Assembly (NCBI RefSeq): GCF_007828035.1
Contig: NZ_VITV01000011.1
Span: 1 to 64,000 of the forward strand
Source of the DNA: Nitrospirillum amazonense
GTDB lineage: Bacteria; Pseudomonadota; Alphaproteobacteria; Azospirillales; Azospirillaceae
DNA length: 64,000 bases
Reading direction: 5' to 3'
Part shown: one piece after another, positions 34,751-43,512 of the stretch
Layout: each line of letters starts with the position of its first letter
Position numbering within the stretch: the stretch's first letter is position 1
Program-made: the position numbers and the translations under genes
The notes under the pieces: generated by a model
What the model saw: the letters and a program-made list of their open reading frames with translations, nothing else
What the model was told of the DNA's origin: nothing
Databases searched by the model: none

Positions 34751-35329
34751 TCAGCCCACCAGCCCGTTCAGCTTGGCGTACTGCAGCAGCATGATGGTCT
34801 TGGCATCCACGATGCGGCCGTCGCCCACCATGGCCAGCGCCTCATCCAGGGTGGGCTCCAGCACCTCGATGTCCTCGCCCTCCGCCACCAGGCCACCGCC
34901 GGCGCCGACACGGTCGGCGGCGCTGTAGGGGGCCACGAAGAAGGTCAGGCGTTCGGTGACGGAGCCAGGGCTCATGAAGGACTCGAACACCTTGCGCGCC
35001 TCACCGATGCGGCAGCCGGCCTCTTCCTCCGCCTCGCGGCGGATGGTTTCCTCCGGCGAGGTGTCGTCCAGCAGGCCGGCCACCGCCTCGATCATGGGGG
35101 TCGTGTAGCCGGCGACGTAAGCGGCATAGCGGAACTGGCGGATCAGCAGCACGGTGCCGCGCACCGGGTCATAGGGCAGGATGACGGCGCCGTGTCCCCG
35201 GTCATAAACCTCGCGCGTCATGGTCTGCCAGTCACCGTCGCGACGGTGATAGTCGAAGGTGACGCTGCGCAGTTCGGACCAGCCCTTGGACAGGAGACGG
35301 TCCTCACGAACGCGAATGCGGTCTTTCAT
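34751..35329 (-). CDS. Nudix hydrolase, NudK/ADP-ribose-pyrophosphatase-like
   Basis: This 192-residue protein starts MKDRIRVREDRLLSKGWSEL and contains a full Nudix box (GLLDDTSPEETIRREAEEEAG) at about residues 87-107, with the REAEEEAG core. The N-terminal beta-rich region and the FMSPGSVTERLTFFVA segment match GDP-mannose pyrophosphatase NudK and ADP-sugar pyrophosphatases. It is convergent with the RES toxin, 7 bp away. Because RES toxins act on NAD+ metabolism, an ADP-ribose-type hydrolase next door is notable, but linkage may be chance. Confidence 0.87.
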   Translation of the reverse strand: MKDRIRVREDRLLSKGWSELRSVTFDYHRRDGDWQTMTREVYDRGHGAVILPYDPVRGTVLLIRQFRYAAYVAGYTTPMIEAVAGLLDDTSPEETIRREAEEEAGCRIGEARKVFESFMSPGSVTERLTFFVAPYSAADRVGAGGGLVAEGEDIEVLEPTLDEALAMVGDGRIVDAKTIMLLQYAKLNGLVG

Positions 35330-35451
35330 GGGGATACGCTTTCGTATGGGTGCGGCAGGGCGCTGGCTTGATACGGCAACCATTCTGTCCCAAGACCGGT
35401 TCCGCCCGCATCCCCCCGGGCGCGAACCCCACCTGCGCCCCACGCGCAGGG

Positions 35452-36036
35452 CTAGCCGCCGCACACCCCGGCCATGGCGCGGTCCAGCGCGATGGCGTCC
35501 AGCGTGCCCGCCGGCAGTTGGCGACGATAGAGATAATCGTTCACCGCCGCCGCCACCTCCGCCCGGCACGTCTTCCGCGCGCGCAAGGGGGCCACGCCCG
35601 GCAGGGCGGCCATCAGCGCCTTCTGCGCCGTGTCCAGCTGCGGACGCACATCGCGCACCAGATCGACGGGCGCATGGTCCGGCGCCGCCCCGCTTCGCGC
35701 CCAGTCCGCAATCAAGCCGTATTGCACCAGCTTGTTGGCCTCAATCTGCGCGCGGAAAACGCTGGCCACCCAGATGCGCTCCAGCCCCTGGCCTTCGCCC
35801 TGGGAGACGGCGCTCATGATCACCACCGCCTCGCGTCCGCCGTCTTCCACCGCGGCACCACTGTCCCACTTGGACAATGCCACCTGATGGGCCAATGCCA
35901 GGCGATCGGCCGAGGCTTCGACCACGGCCCGCAGGCTGTCAGCCGTGTCCGCCGGCGGAGCGGCCCTGCCCGGGGAAGCCATGCCGATGACGGCCATACC
36001 CAGGGCGACACAGGCCAGGAGACACCAGCGAACCAT
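35452..36036 (-). CDS. aroQ: Secreted chorismate mutase, AroQ-gamma type
   Basis: This 194-residue protein has a signal peptide (MVRWCLLACVALGMAVIGMA, cleavage near GRAAPP). The all-helical AroQ-gamma domain follows: SADRLALAHQVALSKWDSG, VEDGGREAVVIM, and VFRAQIEANKLVQYGLIADW, which holds the EANK active-site motif. A C-terminal helical region with Cys residues fits the secreted *AroQ group. It rearranges chorismate to prephenate outside the cytoplasm; the purpose of the exported enzyme in such bacteria is not established. It stands alone, upstream of the Nudix gene on the same strand. Confidence 0.82.
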   Translation of the reverse strand: MVRWCLLACVALGMAVIGMASPGRAAPPADTADSLRAVVEASADRLALAHQVALSKWDSGAAVEDGGREAVVIMSAVSQGEGQGLERIWVASVFRAQIEANKLVQYGLIADWARSGAAPDHAPVDLVRDVRPQLDTAQKALMAALPGVAPLRARKTCRAEVAAAVNDYLYRRQLPAGTLDAIALDRAMAGVCGG

Positions 36037-36441
36037 CAGCGACCATCCGTTCCGGTGAAGCGACGATCCATGCGGAGCGGGATTCCATCAAGGCGGCGGT
36101 CGTTGGACGCGACGGTCATGGTTCCCCTTTCAAGGCTTGGTCTGGCTTTCCCGCCTCAGACTGGCGTGCGGACGGGTGTGGAGACAAGCGGAATCCCCAG
36201 CCTTCGGGATGGCCGCAAAATTTTCCACCCATCGGGCCAGCTGTCGATTCCGCCCTGTGTCGCACGTCCCTTGGATCCCCGTGCAGCCCGGTCCGGCGGG
36301 AGGAATCGCAGGCATGAAGGGCTGGAACCTTTCCCACGGTCCTTCGTTCCCCGGCAGGCGTCGCCCGCAAGCTTGGGTCCCGAAGGCTAGGGTCCCGAAG
36401 GCTAGGGTGACGAACGAGCATCGACTGGGAGGGATAAGATC
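36037..36441. other. Intergenic region with a short tandem repeat
   Basis: 405 bp without a supported gene. It contains the 15-bp tandem repeat at 36375-36408 and the promoter and ribosome site of the following gene (GGGAGGGATAAGATC just before ATG 36442). Confidence 0.4.
36375..36408. repeat. 15-bp tandem repeat, two full copies plus start of a third
   Basis: GGGTCCCGAAGGCTA occurs at 36375-36389 and 36390-36404, followed by GGGT. It lies 34-67 bp before the host-attachment gene. Confidence 0.7.
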
Positions 36442-36882
36442 ATGGACGGTATTGTGATTGCCCGGCACAGCTGGATCGTGACATGCGACGGCGCCAAGAT
36501 GCTGGTCCTGCGCAACGATGGCGACGCCCAAGCCCTGAACCTGACCGTCCAGCACACGGAAACGCGGCCGACCACCCCCACCCGCGAGTTGGGCACCGAC
36601 CAGCCCGGGCGCTTCGGCATGGGCACCGTGCGCAGCGCCACGGAGGAAACCGACTGGCAGGAACAGGCGGAGGCGGAATTCCTGGCCCACGTGGCGCGGC
36701 ATCTGGACACCATGGTGCAGGCCGGCACGGTCGGCCGCATGGTGCTGGCCGCCCCGCCGCGCGCCCTGGGTATCCTGCGCAAGCATCTGACCCCGGCGAC
36801 CCGTGACGTCATCGTGGCGGAGGTCGCCAAGGACCTGACCAACCTGCCCGTGCCGGACATCCAGCAATTGCTGGCCGCCTGA
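36442..36882 (+). CDS. Host attachment protein (PF10116-type)
   Basis: This 146-residue protein begins IARHSWIVTCDGAKMLVLRN and ends VAKDLTNLPVPDIQQLLAA, both hallmarks of the host-attachment family. The middle has TETRPTTPTRELGTDQPGR and LVLAAPPRALGILRKHLTP-like segments (here RMVLAAPPRALGILRKHL). The family is named from Agrobacterium/rhizobial attachment work, but the fold resembles eRF1/archaeal-release-factor-like domains and its function is not settled. No signal peptide. A GGGGCCG/CGGCCCC hairpin at 36887-36921 follows without a T-run. Confidence 0.85.
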   Translation: MDGIVIARHSWIVTCDGAKMLVLRNDGDAQALNLTVQHTETRPTTPTRELGTDQPGRFGMGTVRSATEETDWQEQAEAEFLAHVARHLDTMVQAGTVGRMVLAAPPRALGILRKHLTPATRDVIVAEVAKDLTNLPVPDIQQLLAA

Positions 36883-36961
36883 CCACGGGGCCGGCAACTG
36901 CCATCGTTGTCAGACGGCCCCGCCCTTGGCAGGATGCCTGCCTCAAAGGCGGGAGGCAGGC

Positions 36962-37864
36962 ATGAAGCGCGTCGGAGCGGTGGAACTGGGCGGCACCAAG
37001 GCCGTCGTGGGCGCGGCCGTCATGGAAGGGACAGGGCGGCCTCAGTCCATCGAGACCGTCCGCATCCCCACCACCACGCCGGAGGAGACGCTGGGGCGCT
37101 GCATCGAGACGCTGCGCGAGCTGGGCAGGCGCATAGGCGGCCTGGACGCCGTGGGTGTCGCCAGCTTTGGCCCCCTGCAATTGGACCCCCACCGCCCGGA
37201 ATACGGCAGCATTACCCGAACGCCTAAGCCGGGGTGGTCCGCCGCGCCGGTGCGTGATCGTTTTGCCAATGCCCTGGATGTTCCCGTCGCCATCGACACC
37301 GACGTCAACGGCGGCGCCCTGGGCGAAGGCCGCTGGGGTGCTGCCCAGGGCCTGGACAGCCATATCTACGTGACCGTGGGCACGGGCATCGGTGTGGGCG
37401 TGGTGGTGGGTGGCCGGCCGCAGCACGGTCTGGTGCATCCCGAGGGCGGCCACCTACTGGTGCGCCGCGACCCGGCCCGCGACCCCTATGCTGGCCATTG
37501 CCCCTATCACGGCGATTGCCTGGAGGGCCTGGCCTGCGGCCCCGCCATCGAGGCGCGCGTGGGCCGGCCGGCCACGGAGCTGGCCGACGACCACCCCGTG
37601 TGGGACTTGGTGGGCGACTATCTGGGGCAGATGGCGGCCAACCTGCTGTTCGCCCTGTCGCCCCAGCGCATCGTCATCGGCGGCGGCGTGGGTGGACGTC
37701 CCGGCCTGCTGGACCGCGTCCGCCACCATGCCGAACGCCGCATCGGCGGCTACATCGACCACCCCGCCCTGGCTGATGGTTTGGCCGGCTTCATCGTGCC
37801 GCCGGGCCTGGGCGTGGAGGCGGGTCTGGCCGGCGCCTTGGCCCTGGGGTGGGACGCGCCATGA
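36962..37864 (+). CDS. ROK-family fructokinase, copy 1
   Basis: This 300-residue sugar kinase has the N-terminal phosphate loop VGAVELGGTKAVVG, ASFGPLQLDP, catalytic Asp in PVAIDTDVNGGALGEGRWG, TVGTGIGVGVVV and the zinc cluster GHCPYHGDCLEG of the ScrK/YdhR fructokinase branch. It phosphorylates the fructose released by the amylosucrase of this locus. GGAGG lies before ATG 36962. It is a near-identical paralogue of the gene at 45402-46319, differing mainly by scattered synonymous and a few amino-acid changes. It sits 60 bp upstream of the LacI gene on the same strand. Confidence 0.9.
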   Translation: MKRVGAVELGGTKAVVGAAVMEGTGRPQSIETVRIPTTTPEETLGRCIETLRELGRRIGGLDAVGVASFGPLQLDPHRPEYGSITRTPKPGWSAAPVRDRFANALDVPVAIDTDVNGGALGEGRWGAAQGLDSHIYVTVGTGIGVGVVVGGRPQHGLVHPEGGHLLVRRDPARDPYAGHCPYHGDCLEGLACGPAIEARVGRPATELADDHPVWDLVGDYLGQMAANLLFALSPQRIVIGGGVGGRPGLLDRVRHHAERRIGGYIDHPALADGLAGFIVPPGLGVEAGLAGALALGWDAP

Positions 37865-37924
37865 CCGTCGGCAATCCAGACCCGCTGTTGTATGGTCCGC
37901 TGGTTGAACTGTCAGGAATAGGAC

Positions 37925-39022
37925 ATGGCTGATAAGCCGGCCGCAACGGCCGCGACGCAGGAAGGCCAGGCCAGGGCCAAGATGGGCGCGGTCAAGATGG
38001 ACGACATCGCGCGTATGGCCGGTGTTTCCAAATCGACCGTATCACGCGCCCTGTCCGGCAGCCCGCTGGTGAACGAGGAGACGCGGGCCCGCATCCAGGC
38101 CCTGGTGGAGTCCCATTCCTACCGGGTCGATACGCGGGCGCAGGGTTTGCGCAAGGGCCACACGCACACCATCGCCGTGGTCATCCCCCTGCTGCATGAA
38201 CACGACCAGCCCATTTCCGACCCGTTCTTCCTGGAATTGCTGGGCCATATCGCCGACGCCGTTGCCGACCACGGCTATGATCTTCTGCTGTCCAAGATCG
38301 GTCCCGGACGGACGGACGGCATGGCCGACCTGGTCGACACCGGGCGGGTGGACGGGCTGATCGCCATCGGTCAGAGCACCGCCCATCTGGGGCTGGAGCG
38401 GCTGGCCGCCCGCGGCATGCCATTGGTGGTCTGGGGCGCCCAGCTGCCCGAGCAACACTATGTGACCGTGGGATCCGATAACCGGGCGGGAGCGGAGCGC
38501 GCCGTGGCCCACCTGATCGCCCAGGGGCGGCAGCGCATCGTGTTTCTGGGCCAGCGGACGGTGCCGGAAATCCGCCTGCGCCATGAGGGGTATGTCTCGG
38601 CCCTGGCGGCGGCGGGCATCGAACCCGATCCGGCGCTGGACGTGCCCACGCGCTTCGCCAGCGCCGCAGCCCTGACGGCGATGCGCAGCCTGATCGCCGG
38701 CGGCTCATCTTTCGACGCGGTGTTCGCCTGTTCCGATGTCATCGCCATCAGCGCCATCCGCGCCCTGCAGGACCAGGGTCTGAAGGTGCCCGAAGACGTG
38801 GCCGTGGTCGGCTACGACGACATCCAGATGGCGGCCTTCTACAACCCCGCCCTGACCACCGTGCGCCAGGATACCGCCACCGGCGGCCGCCTACTGGTGG
38901 ACCTGCTGTTCGCGCAGATCGCCGGCCGCGCCGCCCGCTCGGTCATGCTGCCGACCGAGCTGGTCGTGCGGGCCAGCAGCGGCGGCGCCCTCAGCGGAAC
39001 CACCACACCAGGATCGCGGTGA
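37925..39022 (+). CDS. LacI-family regulator of the sucrose locus
   Basis: This 365-residue protein has a 24-residue Ala-rich leader, a LacI HTH (KMDDIARMAGVSKSTVSRAL, residues 25-44; hinge to about 80) and a periplasmic-binding-protein effector domain (HTIAVVIPLL, DGLIAIGQ, VFACSDVIAISAI, VAVVGYDD). It is in the same position as SuxR in Xanthomonas sucrose loci. The probable operators are the two TTGCAATCGRTTGTA sites between the symporter and the TBDT. Its 3' end overlaps the convergent symporter gene by 32 bp. Confidence 0.92.
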   Translation: MADKPAATAATQEGQARAKMGAVKMDDIARMAGVSKSTVSRALSGSPLVNEETRARIQALVESHSYRVDTRAQGLRKGHTHTIAVVIPLLHEHDQPISDPFFLELLGHIADAVADHGYDLLLSKIGPGRTDGMADLVDTGRVDGLIAIGQSTAHLGLERLAARGMPLVVWGAQLPEQHYVTVGSDNRAGAERAVAHLIAQGRQRIVFLGQRTVPEIRLRHEGYVSALAAAGIEPDPALDVPTRFASAAALTAMRSLIAGGSSFDAVFACSDVIAISAIRALQDQGLKVPEDVAVVGYDDIQMAAFYNPALTTVRQDTATGGRLLVDLLFAQIAGRAARSVMLPTELVVRASSGGALSGTTTPGSR

Positions 39023-40592
39023 GGCCCACCAGGCCCAGCGACAGCACGCGGTAGTTCATCCACAACGGCTGCCCCGCCAGGGTGGCCGTTTCCGCCCGGA
39101 AGACGGCCGGCGTCCATACCAGCGCCGGGCCCTCTTTCGATTCGCCGCTGCCAGCCCTGCCGTCGCCCGTGGCCAGGCTGACCACCACCAGGATCAGGGC
39201 GGAGGCCAGCACCAGCAGGGGCGCCATCAGCAGGAAGTGCGGGCCGCCGTGGCCTAGCACCACGCAGTAGACGAACAGGCCCAAGCCCAGGGCCAACCCA
39301 CCGGCGAAGGCGGCGAAAGCCCCCGTGGCGTTCGCCCGCGCCCAGAACAGCCCCACCAGGAAGAGGGCCACGACCGGGGGCACGGCGTAGGCCAGGATGG
39401 CCTGGAGGTACTGCCACAACGAACCGAAGCGGGCAATCTGCGGCGCCCACAGCACGGCCAGGGCCATGAAGGCCAAGGTCGCCAGGCGCCCGGTGGTCAC
39501 CAGCCGCTTCTCCCCCAGGTGTGGCCAGCGCAGGCGCACGAAATCCATGGTCACCAGGGTGGAGGCGGAATTGAAGGTGGAGGCGGTGGCCGACATGATG
39601 GCCGCCAGGAAGCCCGCCACCACCAGCCCGACGACGCCCGCCGGCAGCAGCTTGAACACCAGCGAGGGGTAGACCAGGTCGCCGCGCGGCAGGCCCGGGA
39701 ACAGCAGCAGGGCGGCGGTGCCGGGCAGCACCATCAGGAACAGCGCCGGCAGCTTCAGCAGCCCGGCGAACAGGCAGCCCCAGCGGCCATGGTCGATGCT
39801 CTTCGCCGACAGCACGCGCTGCACCATAAACTGGTTGGTGCACCAGAAATAGAACCCGATGAGCGGCACCCCGGTGACGAGGCCCGTCCAGGGCAGCACC
39901 GGGTCGCCGGCCGGGCGGATAAGGCTCAGCATCTCCGGCTTGGTGGCTGCCATCACCGCGTCCCAGCCGCCCGCCTGGCTGAAGGCCATGACGGCGATGA
40001 CGGCGGCAGCGGTCAGCAGCAGCACGGCCTGGATGGTTTCCGTCACCATGACCGCCGCCAGGCCGCCGGCCGTGGTGTAGATGCCGGCGCCCAGGGCCAG
40101 CAGCAGCACGATGACGCCCATGGGCACGGCCGGGAAGGCCAGCTGGAACATCAACGCCCCGCCGTACAGCGTGCCGGCCGTGTCCACCGCGATGTTCAGG
40201 AACAGGGTGAGCCCTGAGAACAGCAGGCGCGAGCGCCGGTCATAGCGCCGTTCCAGGAATTCCGGCGTGGTGTAGACGCCGGTCTTCAGCAGGAAGGGCA
40301 AGAGGAAGATGCAGAAGAACACCAGGACGATGCCGGCCATCCATTCATAATCGAAGACGGCGATGCCGTGGTCGTAGGCGGCGCCCGCCAGGCCGATCAG
40401 CGTGGTGCTGGAGATGTTTGAGGCCAGAAGGGCCAGGCCGATGACGGGCCAGGTTTTGGACTTGTGGGCCAGGAAATAGTCCGACGCCGTACGCTGACGC
40501 CGGCTGACCGCCAGGCCGATGGCGATGATGGCCACGACATACACCAGGATGATCGCCACATCCCAGGACCCCAGCGGGCTGCCGCCGTTCAT
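38991..40592 (-). CDS. Sodium/solute symporter (SSS family), probable sugar uptake
   Basis: This 533-residue protein has about 14 transmembrane helices. It begins WDVAIILVYVVAIIAIGLAV and has the SSS/SGLT signatures SDYFLAHKSKTWPVIGLAL, LASNISSTTLIGLAGAAYD, GGLAAVMVTETIQAVLL and GFLAAIMSATASTFNSAST with the Na2-site Ser/Thr. Start ATG 40592 is preceded by GGAGG at 5 nt; the frame runs far upstream only as a shadow. Divergent from the TBDT gene and behind LacI-type operators, it likely carries sucrose or its products across the inner membrane. Confidence 0.88.
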   Translation of the reverse strand: MNGGSPLGSWDVAIILVYVVAIIAIGLAVSRRQRTASDYFLAHKSKTWPVIGLALLASNISSTTLIGLAGAAYDHGIAVFDYEWMAGIVLVFFCIFLLPFLLKTGVYTTPEFLERRYDRRSRLLFSGLTLFLNIAVDTAGTLYGGALMFQLAFPAVPMGVIVLLLALGAGIYTTAGGLAAVMVTETIQAVLLLTAAAVIAVMAFSQAGGWDAVMAATKPEMLSLIRPAGDPVLPWTGLVTGVPLIGFYFWCTNQFMVQRVLSAKSIDHGRWGCLFAGLLKLPALFLMVLPGTAALLLFPGLPRGDLVYPSLVFKLLPAGVVGLVVAGFLAAIMSATASTFNSASTLVTMDFVRLRWPHLGEKRLVTTGRLATLAFMALAVLWAPQIARFGSLWQYLQAILAYAVPPVVALFLVGLFWARANATGAFAAFAGGLALGLGLFVYCVVLGHGGPHFLLMAPLLVLASALILVVVSLATGDGRAGSGESKEGPALVWTPAVFRAETATLAGQPLWMNYRVLSLGLVGLTAILVWWFR

Positions 40593-40674
40593 CCCGTCCT
40601 CCCTCGTATTTTGCTTGTCTTTCGCTCCCGGGCCAAACCCGGACTGGTCGCACCTTGACGCCGCTGCGATCAAA

Positions 40675-40690
40675 TTGCAATCGATTGTAT
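40675..40690. promoter_or_regulatory. LacI-type operator 1
   Basis: TTGCAATCGATTGTAT, an imperfect palindrome with ATCGAT centre, the usual LacI-family design. It lies 83 bp from the symporter start. The remainder of 40593-40932 shows no gene. Confidence 0.6.
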
Positions 40691-40830
40691 AGGGTTGGGC
40701 CGCCCTTGGAGGCGCCGTCGGTCGATTTTCATAAGGAAACTGCCTGATATTGTTGGATTTTGGCCCTTCCATTTTCTTGATCAGCCCATCGATCTTTTGG
40801 AAGTCGTGTAGATCTGGCCTATAAGCGGTA

Positions 40831-40846
40831 TTGCAATCGGTTGTAA
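40831..40846. promoter_or_regulatory. LacI-type operator 2
   Basis: TTGCAATCGGTTGTAA, matching site 1 at 13 of its first 15 to 16 positions or better, 87 bp before the TBDT start. Having one site near each divergent gene, 156 bp apart centre to centre, suggests looping or dual control. Confidence 0.6.
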
Positions 40847-40932
40847 CGTGTGTTTGGGTAACGGCGTCCGAGGCGGCCGGGGAGGCCGCCCCAAAACGAC
40901 AATCAAAAAAAGAACGAACGAGGGAGATCACC

Positions 40933-43398
40933 ATGAAGCGCCATTTGGCCCGCGCCCTGCTGTTGGGCGCCGCCGTCACCGCCACGCCCGCCCTGGCGGC
41001 CGAGGATCCCGCCAAAGGCCCGGCCCAGCAGGGGTTGGACCTGGATGAGATCGTCATCACCGCCACCGCCCTGCCGCAGAGCAAATTCAACACCAGCGTC
41101 TCGGTCAGCACGCTGAACCCGGACCAGATCGCCCAATCCGCGCCCAGCAGCGCCGCCGACATCCTGCGCAACATCCCCGGTTTCCGGGCCGAGGCGTCGG
41201 GCGGCGAAGGCAACGCCAACATCGCGGTCCGCGGTCTGCCGGTCGCCTCCGGTGGCGCGAAGTTCCTGCAGCTGCAGGAGGATGGCCTGCCGGTCATGCA
41301 GTTCGGCGACATCGCCTTCGGCACCGCCGACACCTATCTGCGCGCCGACTACAACATCGCGCGGGTGGAGGCCATACGCGGCGGCTCCGCGTCCACCTTC
41401 GCCAGCAACGCGCCCGGCGGCGTCATCAACTTCGTCAGCGACACCGGCGAGAAAGAGGGCGGCGCCATCGGCCTGACTCGTGGCCTGGACTATAACGAGA
41501 CGCGGGCGGACTTCGCCTATGGCGGCCCCATCGCCCCCGGCTGGCGCTTCCATGTTGGCGGTTATTACCACACCGGGGAGGGCCCACGTTCCGTCGGCTA
41601 TGACGACGCCATGAACGGCGGCCAGGTGAAGGCCAACGTCACCCACGACATGGAGAAGGGCTTCATCCGCCTGGACTTCAAGTACCTGAATGACCGCTCG
41701 CCCGTCTACCTGCCGGTGCCGCTGGCCATTTCCGGCAGCGGCAGCAACCCGCACATCTCCTCTCTGGCCGGGTTTGACGCGCTGAGCGGCGCCTTCCAAT
41801 CACCCTACTTCCGCAAGGACCTGGCGATAGACGCCAACGGCAACCGCCTGACCACCAACATCGGCGACGGTTATCACCCCGTCAGCACGGCGTTCGGCGG
41901 CGAGGCCTCATTCGAGGTGGCGCCCGGCTGGACGCTGGACGACAAGTTCCGCGTGGCCGACAACACCGGCGACTTCGTCGGCCCCTACCCGCAGGAGGTG
42001 GACCGCGCCTCCGTCCTGGCGACGGAAATCGGCGGCACCGGCGCCACCCTGCAATACGCCAGTGGTCCCAACGCCGGCCAGACGGTCGGCGCCGCCAACG
42101 TGGGCGGCAACGGGCTGGCGTCCCGCATCGCCCTGTTCAACGTCAAGCTCAACGACCTGGGCACCTACACCAACGACCTGAAGGTCACCAAGACGCTGGA
42201 CACCCTGCCGCTGGGCAAGGGCGCCGTCTCCTTCGGCTATTACAAGGCCCGCCAGAACATCGACATGGACTGGCACTGGAACACTTATCTGGAGACGGTC
42301 AACGGTAAGGACGGCGTGCTGCTGAACGTGCTGAACGCCAGCGGCAAGGCCGTCACCTCCAACGGCCTGTTCGCCTATGGCGAGCCCTACTGGGGCAATT
42401 GCTGCGTGCGCAGCTATGACATGCACTATGACATCGACGCGCCCTACGCCGCCCTGAACTGGGCCTGGGACAAGCTGACGGTGGACGCCAGCCTGCGCTA
42501 TGACTACGGCCATGCCTCAGGCAGCTATGCCGGGCCCACCGGCACCACGTCCCTGGACGTGAACCAGGATGGTGTGCTGCAGGTGCCGGAGCTGACGGTG
42601 CCGGTGGTCAACCAGTTGGCGGCCAGCCCGGTCAACTACGACTGGCACTACATTTCCTATTCCATTGGCGCGAACTACGCCATCGACCGCGATCTGGCGC
42701 TGTTCGTGCGCTATAGCGAGGGTGGACGCGCCAACGCCGACCGTCTGGCCTTCGGCTCCATCAACGCCGACGGCTCCACCGCCTACCAGAACGCGGTGAA
42801 CAAGGTAAAGCAGGCCGAGGGCGGCGTGAAGTGGCGGTCGGACATCGGCCTCAGCGTCTTCCTCACCGGCTTCTACGCCAACACCGAGGAAGCCAACCAG
42901 GACGTGACCTCGCTGACCCAGCGCTTCATCTCCCGCGTCTATGACGCGGAAGGGGCGGAGTTGGAGGCCAGCTACCGTTACGGCGCCTTCCAGCTGGACG
43001 CGGGCGTCACCTACACCCATTCCCGCATCACCAAGGATGAGATCACCCCCAGCGACGTGGGCAATGTGCCCCAGCGCCAGGCCGATTTCGTCTATCAGAT
43101 CACCCCGTCCTACGTGGGCAACGATTACAGCGTGGGCGTGAACATCATCGGCACCACCGACAGCTACGCCGACACCACCAACAAGCTGGTGATGCCCGGT
43201 TATGCCCAGGTCAACCTGTTCGCCACCTATAACCTGACCAAGGACATCGTCTGGTCGTTCTCCGCCAACAATCTGTTCAACACCCTGGGCCTGACCGAGG
43301 TGGATGGAACCACCGATGCCGTGCCCAGCAACGGCATCCTGCTGGCGCGGTCCATCAACGGTCGCACCTTCAAGACCGGTGTCAAATACAGCTTCTGA
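40933..43398 (+). CDS. TonB-dependent receptor of the sucrose locus (SuxA-like position)
   Basis: This 821-residue receptor has a signal peptide (MKRHLARALLLGAAVTATPALA), TonB-box region LDEIVITATALPQ (about residues 36-49), plug motifs (ADILRNIPGFRAEASGGEGN, ARVEAIRGGSASTFAS and PGGVINFVSD) and a barrel ending TFKTGVKYSF with C-terminal Phe. The GNCCVRSYDM and HYDIDAPYAALNW region lies in an extracellular loop. The place between a sugar symporter, LacI operators and amylosucrase parallels the Xanthomonas sux locus, so sucrose import across the outer membrane is inferred. Confidence 0.9.
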   Translation: MKRHLARALLLGAAVTATPALAAEDPAKGPAQQGLDLDEIVITATALPQSKFNTSVSVSTLNPDQIAQSAPSSAADILRNIPGFRAEASGGEGNANIAVRGLPVASGGAKFLQLQEDGLPVMQFGDIAFGTADTYLRADYNIARVEAIRGGSASTFASNAPGGVINFVSDTGEKEGGAIGLTRGLDYNETRADFAYGGPIAPGWRFHVGGYYHTGEGPRSVGYDDAMNGGQVKANVTHDMEKGFIRLDFKYLNDRSPVYLPVPLAISGSGSNPHISSLAGFDALSGAFQSPYFRKDLAIDANGNRLTTNIGDGYHPVSTAFGGEASFEVAPGWTLDDKFRVADNTGDFVGPYPQEVDRASVLATEIGGTGATLQYASGPNAGQTVGAANVGGNGLASRIALFNVKLNDLGTYTNDLKVTKTLDTLPLGKGAVSFGYYKARQNIDMDWHWNTYLETVNGKDGVLLNVLNASGKAVTSNGLFAYGEPYWGNCCVRSYDMHYDIDAPYAALNWAWDKLTVDASLRYDYGHASGSYAGPTGTTSLDVNQDGVLQVPELTVPVVNQLAASPVNYDWHYISYSIGANYAIDRDLALFVRYSEGGRANADRLAFGSINADGSTAYQNAVNKVKQAEGGVKWRSDIGLSVFLTGFYANTEEANQDVTSLTQRFISRVYDAEGAELEASYRYGAFQLDAGVTYTHSRITKDEITPSDVGNVPQRQADFVYQITPSYVGNDYSVGVNIIGTTDSYADTTNKLVMPGYAQVNLFATYNLTKDIVWSFSANNLFNTLGLTEVDGTTDAVPSNGILLARSINGRTFKTGVKYSF

Positions 43399-43405
43399 CC
43401 CTGGC

Positions 43406-43483
43406 ACCGGCTGGCGGGCCCCATCTTTCCCTCCCCAGGTGGGACGCCCATTGCGGGCACCCTCCCGCCAGCCGGTTCTTTTT
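43406..43483 (+). terminator. Long-loop terminator or attenuator between TBDT and amylosucrase
   Basis: ACCGGCTGGCGGG (43406-43418) and CCCGCCAGCCGGT (43464-43476) form a perfect 13-bp stem around a 45-nt loop, then TTCTTTTT. It lies 8 bp after the TBDT stop and 30 bp before the amylosucrase start, so it may lower expression of the enzyme relative to the receptor. Confidence 0.65.
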
Positions 43484-43512
43484 GACATCGAGCCTTCTGG
43501 GATTTTCACGGC

